NCBI GenBank assembly: GCA_902791785.1
Contig: CADAXH010000031.1
Coordinates: 1 to 10,906, forward strand
Direction of reading: 5' to 3'
Length of the DNA: 10,906 nt
From: an uncultured Ruminococcus sp.
GTDB taxonomy: Bacteria; Bacillota; Clostridia; Oscillospirales; CAG-272
The number at the start of each line of letters is the position of its first letter. Within the stretch, counting starts at the first letter, position 1. The position numbers and the translations under genes were made by a program. Positions 6,525 through 10,906 of the stretch are shown one piece after another. The notes under the pieces are model-generated. The model searched no databases. It was not told the DNA's origin and saw nothing but the letters and a program-made list of their open reading frames with translations.

Positions 6525-7773
6525 ATACAAAAAGGAAGAGTCTGAGCTCTTCCTTTTTTGTATTCAGTAGCGGTTTTGTTTCCGAGTGATGCTTATCAAA
6601 TACCACAAAGAATTCTGCATCAAACCTGTTCATCCATGATCCGCAGTTGGTGAATTCTGAAAAAGTACTGTAATGGTCGTCAGTATACAGCACAACGGGA
6701 TTGTCGTCATAACCGGAATAATTGAATCCGTATTTCCAGAATACTATTCTGCCGACGCCTCGGTTTGAAGAAGTGTATTTGCCGTCCAGTGCTATGTCAA
6801 GTTCGTAATATACAACGTTTCCTGATACTGTTTTAAATGGAACGGATGAAGCATATCCGTTCTTCTTCGAATATTCGAAGAAACATCTGGTGTCTTCTTT
6901 GAAATATACATATGCATCTGCATAATCTTCTTTTGCCACGTAGTTGACGGGAAAGGTTCCGAAAGCAATGCTGTAAAACGCAACGTCAACCGGATCAGTA
7001 AGTGAAACAGATTTTGCAATAGCAGGATCGTTAATCACTTCATCAATCGTGTGGTAAGTGTATGTTTTGTATGAAATGACTTTGCATTTTCCATCGATAA
7101 ATTCCACATTGTACGGAACAGTTACCGTTGCTCCCGGAACAAGTTTTCCTTTGAAAGTTACGGGATTGATTCTGTAATTGTCCGGTTTTTCTGCATATGT
7201 CTGATTGACAGGCGTGTCTTTGAATTCAATTGTAATCTGTCTGATGCTGACAGAAGATTTGCCTGAATTAACAGAGAAGAAACTGGTGTCTCTTGTTTCA
7301 ACTTTTACCGTATCATATTTGCCGTTTGTTTTTTTCAGTGTATAACTGTTATCCCTAGAAGCATTGTTGCCGTACGTGACTGATGCGCTTTCATCGGTTT
7401 TGTATGTGATTTCAATTGATATTATGTTGCTGATTCTGGATATATTGTAGATTGAACCGGGAAGAGGTGTCACATACTCGTCAATGTTCGGTGCCAGCAG
7501 AGTGATTGCTTTTTCTTTTTCATTCTTTACCGTTCTGTAGTATCCGTATTCTGTATTCCTGATTTTTCCCGTACCATAGTTGCCCGTTGAGTAACTCATG
7601 CTGAAGGAGTCGAAAGAATCAAAGGTAAGCGTCTTTTTGTAAGACTCTGAATTGTCAGAGTTGCCATTTCCGAAATCTATTGAGATGTCTATAAAACCAC
7701 ATGAAAACAGCGACAGCGATAATATGGCAAGGGAAAGCAGCAGGGCAGTAATTCTTAATGCTCTGTTTTTCAT
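6511..7773 (-). CDS. Lipoprotein with C-terminal barnase-like ribonuclease domain
   Basis: The 420-aa product has a lipoprotein signal (lipobox LFSC, Cys25) and a beta-rich N-terminal region (about 46-185) of unknown type. The C-terminal domain (about 240-380) resembles barnase / microbial guanyl-specific RNases: YSIAFGTFPVNYVAKEDY (267-284) parallels the barnase DYL..LPDNYITKSEA segment, YYELDI gives the general base Glu324, RGVGR gives Arg338 and Arg342 with the same four-residue spacing as barnase Arg83/Arg87, and YTDDHYSTF gives the catalytic His367. It is therefore likely an exported, membrane-anchored RNase used outside the cell. No barstar-like inhibitor gene is seen nearby. GGAGGGG at 7777-7783 supports the start, and its ATG overlaps the upstream gene's TGA (ATGA). 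The last 18 codons run through the terminator at 6521-6567; the family normally ends soon after the histidine, so this tail is extra. Confidence 0.85.
   Translation of the reverse strand: MKNRALRITALLLSLAILSLSLFSCGFIDISIDFGNGNSDNSESYKKTLTFDSFDSFSMSYSTGNYGTGKIRNTEYGYYRTVKNEKEKAITLLAPNIDEYVTPLPGSIYNISRISNIISIEITYKTDESASVTYGNNASRDNSYTLKKTNGKYDTVKVETRDTSFFSVNSGKSSVSIRQITIEFKDTPVNQTYAEKPDNYRINPVTFKGKLVPGATVTVPYNVEFIDGKCKVISYKTYTYHTIDEVINDPAIAKSVSLTDPVDVAFYSIAFGTFPVNYVAKEDYADAYVYFKEDTRCFFEYSKKNGYASSVPFKTVSGNVVYYELDIALDGKYTSSNRGVGRIVFWKYGFNYSGYDDNPVVLYTDDHYSTFSEFTNCGSWMNRFDAEFFVVFDKHHSETKPLLNTKKEELRLFLFVFSCK
6521..6567. terminator. Bidirectional intrinsic terminator shared by convergent genes
   Basis: A 47-base near-perfect inverted repeat: CTGAATAC (6521-6528), A5 (6529-6533), GGAAGAG (6534-6540), loop TCTGAG, CTCTTCC (6547-6553), T6 (6554-6559), GTATTCAG (6560-6567). 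The core stem is flanked by A5 and T6, so each strand has a hairpin followed by a U-tract. It ends the + strand lipoprotein operon, whose stop codon lies in its left arm. For the - strand gene it lies entirely inside the coding sequence, upstream of that gene's stop codon at 6511-6513. Confidence 0.88.
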
Positions 7774-9014
7774 TTGCCCCTCCGTGAATCGGCAAATGCC
7801 TTCTTATACAATTCTTCAGTTGCCAGGGACATTTTTGTAACTGAAAAATCGCAGTTCTTCGGGTATATGTACAGCGTGTCCGTTTTGGTGTTGAGGTCAA
7901 CACAATCTCCGTATTTTCCGAGATACTCGTATTCTATGTGGCATGAATACAGTGAAATCGGCGCCCAATAGAGAGAATAATCTTCTCCCATTGCGTTTCC
8001 TGACAAATGGAATCCATCCATATCATGAGTGAATTTTGCCATGCCAATGTCAATGTACTTCTTTGGATTCGGAAGAGAATCTACTCTGGCTTCGCACGAA
8101 AAATGGTATGTGCCGTTGTCTATTTCATTTTTTACATTGCTTCTTTCCCATTCATACCAGTCCGGTATATGAGAGAACTCTGTTTTTCCTGTTTTTGCTT
8201 TTAATTCTCCGAGTTCTGTCATTTCCCATTCTTTGCCGCAGTCCTGACATTTCAGGGTTGTTCCGAACGAAGTCATATGAAACTCTTTGTTGCAGTTGGG
8301 ACACTGGTATAACACCTTGTGAAGTCCTTCGGCACGTTTATTGTAAGTGCAGACTATATTGTTATCTTTTTGCCATTTGAATTCGTCATAGACAAAAGAG
8401 TCCTCAATAAGCTTTGTCAGTTCTTCGTCGCTCTTGTTTTTTACATCTTCAGCATTGGCAATGCACGTCATTGTGGCGGTTGTGCCTTTTATTCCGTGAT
8501 CAGGAAGATTCCAGAATGGTGAATTGATATGATGTCCGTGACATATCAGGACAACGACAGGAACACCCAGAAGTTTTGCAAGTTTGCCGAATGAATTCGG
8601 AAGAACAGCATTTGTTCCGCATAAAGAATATCTTGCTTCAGGATATATTGCCGCTATATCTCCTCTTTTGACAACTGTCTTAAGATGGCGCAGAAGAGTA
8701 ATATCACTCGTGAATTTTCTCTTGCATATGCAGCCTATGAATCGCAAAAGCCACTCGCGTTTCAGGAATCCGTCTATTGCCACAACAAAATTTGCATGAG
8801 CAGGGTATACTGCTTTTGAAGCAACTTTGAAATCCATAAATGCATTGTGGTTGCACAAAAGAAGGTAAGGAGGCTTTATTCCATCCATGTTTATTTTGGT
8901 AAGAACATTCTTGTGTTTGGATAAATCAGGCTGAGAGAGAAGTCTGATAAGGTGTCTCAGATGCTGTCTCTGTGGCGCCTTTTCCATATCGAATCTTTTA
9001 ATATTATCTAACAT
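7770..9014 (-). CDS. PlsC-like acyltransferase with internal zinc ribbon
   Basis: The product is 414 aa. Residues about 48-185 form a PlsC/LPLAT-type acyltransferase domain with the catalytic HX4D motif in NHNAFMDF (His56, Asp61) and YPEARYS (124-130) at the place of the acyl-acceptor-binding PEGTRS motif. The family transfers acyl chains from acyl-ACP or acyl-CoA to glycerol phosphate or related lipids at the inner face of the membrane; no clear transmembrane helix is visible here. A Cys4 zinc ribbon follows (CPNC at 238-241, CQDC at 256-259), then a beta-rich region (about 300-392) with no recognised family. ATG 9014 is preferred over the in-frame ATG 9056 because AGGTGA (complement of 9022-9027) is correctly spaced and the promoter -10 at 9046-9051 lies downstream of ATG 9056. 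Translationally coupled to the RNase-like lipoprotein gene. Confidence 0.87.
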   Translation of the reverse strand: MLDNIKRFDMEKAPQRQHLRHLIRLLSQPDLSKHKNVLTKINMDGIKPPYLLLCNHNAFMDFKVASKAVYPAHANFVVAIDGFLKREWLLRFIGCICKRKFTSDITLLRHLKTVVKRGDIAAIYPEARYSLCGTNAVLPNSFGKLAKLLGVPVVVLICHGHHINSPFWNLPDHGIKGTTATMTCIANAEDVKNKSDEELTKLIEDSFVYDEFKWQKDNNIVCTYNKRAEGLHKVLYQCPNCNKEFHMTSFGTTLKCQDCGKEWEMTELGELKAKTGKTEFSHIPDWYEWERSNVKNEIDNGTYHFSCEARVDSLPNPKKYIDIGMAKFTHDMDGFHLSGNAMGEDYSLYWAPISLYSCHIEYEYLGKYGDCVDLNTKTDTLYIYPKNCDFSVTKMSLATEELYKKAFADSRRGK

Positions 9015-9045
9015 AAATATTTCACCTGCTGAGTATTCTATCGAT

Positions 9046-9074
9046 ATTATAACCATGAATTGTCAGCAATACAA
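9046..9074 (-). promoter_or_regulatory. Sigma-A-like promoter of the acyltransferase-lipoprotein operon
   Basis: On the - strand, TTGTAT (complement of 9069-9074) and TATAAT (complement of 9046-9051) are separated by 17 bases. The predicted transcript starts about 25 bases before the ATG at 9014 and just after the terminator of the upstream ATPase gene, so the two-gene operon is probably transcribed independently. Confidence 0.65.
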
Positions 9075-9076
9075 CC

Positions 9077-9119
9077 AAAAAAAGACTCGCCTTCGGGAAA
9101 GCCATCCCGAAAACGAGTC
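9077..9119 (-). terminator. Intrinsic terminator of the Ca2+-ATPase gene
   Basis: A hairpin pairs GACTCG (9084-9089) with CGAGTC (9114-9119) and TTCGGG (9092-9097) with CCCGAA (9106-9111), with a two-base internal mismatch (CC opposite AA) and an 8-base loop. On the - strand it is followed by seven U residues (complement of 9077-9083). It starts eight bases after the ATPase stop codon. Confidence 0.92.
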
Positions 9120-9127
9120 GCAAGTGA

Positions 9128-10906
9128 TTACTGTTCGTTGTTTTCCGAATCAGTCTTTTTATTGACTGTGATACTGGAAAAATCTATTTTCTGTCCTTCG
9201 TTTGTCACTTCAAAAACCGGTTCGTCATCAACTTCTTCACTTTCTTCTTCGACATCTGAATCTTGCTTTTTTGAAGATGATTTTGGTTCGTTTTTGAAAG
9301 TGAGATTGCTGTTCAGTTCTTCATCGTCCATGTCGGCAAACTCATCATGCTCTTCAACTTCTGTTGATACGTCTTCGGAAGAATCAGTTTTTTCTTTCTT
9401 ACTTGAAATCAGTCTTTGAATGTATTTGATGAGTTCGACTATCGGGATTATGATAACTGCCAGAGTCATACCGATTGCATATTCACTGAATCCGAGTTCT
9501 GTGAAATCAAACAGTCTTGCAAGGAACGGTACTTCAATAACAGCTGTTGTCAATACAATCGCAAGACCCATAGCTCCAAGCAGCCAGAAATTGAATGTTT
9601 CGAGAGAGAAAATCGACTTTCTCTGAGATCTCATGTTGAATGAGTGGAATATTTCAGCCATTGACATAGTCAAGAATGCCATTGTGATTCCGTGAGAAGA
9701 TGTTTGTGTTAGGCTGAAGTTTGCACCAAACTCAATGTGTGCGCCTATGAAATATGCTATGAGTGTAAGGGCTGTGATAATCAATCCCTGATACAGAAGG
9801 TCAAATCCTACGCCACCTGCAAAAATGCCGTCTTTCTTGGAACGCGGTTTCTGCTTCATGACATCTTTTTCACCGGCTTCCATTCCCAGTGCAAGAGCAG
9901 GGAGACTGTCGGTTATGAGGTTGATCCAAAGCAGATGCGGAGCTTTCAGAACTGTGAATCCAAGCATTGTTGCAATGAATATCGTCATCACTTCGCTGAT
10001 GTTTGAAGAGAGAAGGAACTGAATTGTTTTTCTTATGTTGCTGTAAATCTTTCTTCCTTCTTCAACTGCATAAATGATTGTTGCAAAGTTGTCGTCACCC
10101 AGAACCATGTCAGCAACATTCTTGGTTACATCTGTTCCGGTTATTCCCATTCCGACGCCGATGTCTGCAGCTTTGATTGACGGTGCATCATTGACTCCGT
10201 CTCCGGTCATTGCTGTAACATTTCCTTTTTTCTTCCATGCATTTACGATTTTAACCTTGTGTTCGGGCTGAACTCGTGCATATACAGAATATTTTTCAAC
10301 TGCTTTTTCAAACTCTTTGTCGGACATTTTGTCAAGGTCGGCTCCTGTTATAGCTTCGCTTTCGTCCTTTATTATTCCAAGTTCTTTTGCAATGGCAACA
10401 GCAGTGTCCTTGTGGTCTCCGGTTATCATTATCGGACGGATTCCAGCGCCCTTGCATGATACGATTGCATCTTTGACTTCGGGTCTGACGGGGTCTATCA
10501 TTCCGCAGAGACCAATGAATACCAGGTCTTTTTCAAGTTCTTCAGATGTGCACATCTCTTCGGTCGGGACAGTTCTCAGAATCCTGAATGCTGCGCCGAG
10601 AACTCTCAGTGCCTTGTCAGCAAATGCCTTGTTCTTGGATAAAACTGCATATCTGACTCTGTCTGTCATTTCCATCAAACCGTCTTTGGTTAGAATGAAT
10701 TTACAGCGTTTAAGCAATTCATCCGGAGCGCCTTTTGTGTACTGAACGATTTTTCCATCGGAATTGTGGATTGTCGTCATCATCTTTCTCATTGAATCGA
10801 AAGGAACTTCACCGATTCTCGGCTGTTCGAGTTTCATGTTATCTTTGTTCAAGCCCATGGAAGATGCATAGTTGACAAGTGCGCATTCTGTGGGTTCTCC
10901 GACAGC
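9128..10906 (-). CDS. Ca2+-transporting P-type ATPase (type II), C-terminal 592 residues, partial
   Basis: The frame is open to the right edge, where it reads AVGEPTECALV of the nucleotide-binding domain; the phosphorylation motif DKTGT and M1-M4 lie outside the window. Numbering from the edge, KGAPDELL (58-65), ITGDHKDTA (161-169) and the hinge MTGDGVNDAP (233-242) are intact. M5 SSNISEV (300-306) and M6 NLITDSLPALALG (329-341) keep the Asn/Glu and Asn/Asp ligands seen in SERCA-type pumps, and MSMAEIFHSFN (414-424) carries the M8 glutamate, so Ca2+ export (possibly with Mn2+) is the likely role in the plasma membrane. Hydrophobic spans M5-M10 are present. Beyond M10 is an unusual hydrophilic acidic tail of roughly 105 residues with DDEE and EEESEEVDDE runs. 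The gene is followed by its own terminator. Confidence 0.95.
   Translation of the reverse strand, partial: AVGEPTECALVNYASSMGLNKDNMKLEQPRIGEVPFDSMRKMMTTIHNSDGKIVQYTKGAPDELLKRCKFILTKDGLMEMTDRVRYAVLSKNKAFADKALRVLGAAFRILRTVPTEEMCTSEELEKDLVFIGLCGMIDPVRPEVKDAIVSCKGAGIRPIMITGDHKDTAVAIAKELGIIKDESEAITGADLDKMSDKEFEKAVEKYSVYARVQPEHKVKIVNAWKKKGNVTAMTGDGVNDAPSIKAADIGVGMGITGTDVTKNVADMVLGDDNFATIIYAVEEGRKIYSNIRKTIQFLLSSNISEVMTIFIATMLGFTVLKAPHLLWINLITDSLPALALGMEAGEKDVMKQKPRSKKDGIFAGGVGFDLLYQGLIITALTLIAYFIGAHIEFGANFSLTQTSSHGITMAFLTMSMAEIFHSFNMRSQRKSIFSLETFNFWLLGAMGLAIVLTTAVIEVPFLARLFDFTELGFSEYAIGMTLAVIIIPIVELIKYIQRLISSKKEKTDSSEDVSTEVEEHDEFADMDDEELNSNLTFKNEPKSSSKKQDSDVEEESEEVDDEPVFEVTNEGQKIDFSSITVNKKTDSENNEQ

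Noticed and set aside
8007..8799. Several + strand frames of 65-114 codons opposite the acyltransferase gene
   Set aside because: They overlap each other and a well-supported - strand gene with conserved motifs, and none has a family match or ribosome binding site.
9015..9056. Upstream start at 9056 for the acyltransferase
   Set aside because: The promoter -10 lies at 9046-9051, inside that extension, and ATG 9014 has a well-spaced AGGTGA.
9084..9119. Hairpin between the ATPase and acyltransferase genes as a riboswitch or repeat element
   Set aside because: Position directly after the ATPase stop and the seven-base U-tract identify it as a simple terminator.
10074..10745. + strand frames opposite the Ca2+-ATPase
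   Set aside because: They are antisense shadows of conserved P-type ATPase motifs.
1..10906. CRISPR array, tRNA, rRNA, transposase or phage genes
   Set aside because: No direct repeats with spacers, no tRNA-like cloverleaf and no mobile-element protein motifs were seen by eye on either strand.

Overview
The window looks like a chromosomal segment of an AT-rich low-GC Gram-positive bacterium, most likely an anaerobic gut or rumen member of Clostridia. Pointers are the AGGAGG-type ribosome binding sites, sigma-A-like promoters, compact intrinsic terminators with U-tracts, and several lipoproteins whose lipobox cysteine is followed by Thr/Glu-rich linkers. The taxonomic call is an inference from style, not from a marker gene.

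Layout from left to right: (1) the C-terminal end of an ABC exporter ATPase on the + strand, a possible 56-aa small protein, and a bidirectional terminator; (2) a Tyr/Ser protein phosphatase on the - strand; (3) a divergent promoter region with a dyad that could be an operator; (4) a tight + strand run of three lipoprotein genes: a LamG-only protein, a LamG plus alpha/beta-hydrolase esterase, and a large ADP-ribosylglycohydrolase-family protein with a PKD-like domain and two repeated C-terminal beta modules; (5) a convergent - strand pair, a PlsC-like acyltransferase with a zinc ribbon translationally coupled by ATGA to a lipoprotein carrying a barnase-like ribonuclease domain; (6) a strong terminator and the C-terminal two thirds of a Ca2+-transporting P-type ATPase with an acidic tail, running off the right edge.

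The most distinctive unit is the three-lipoprotein operon. All three proteins should be anchored outside the membrane on extended Thr/Glu linkers. Together they suggest a cell-surface binding and degradation set: a jelly-roll binding module, an ester- or peptide-bond hydrolase, and a hydrolase of the ADP-ribosylglycohydrolase fold. The substrate is not known from sequence. The operon meets the RNase-like lipoprotein gene tail to tail, and the only terminator between them lies inside the coding end of the RNase-like gene. This predicts that many of its transcripts end before the stop codon.
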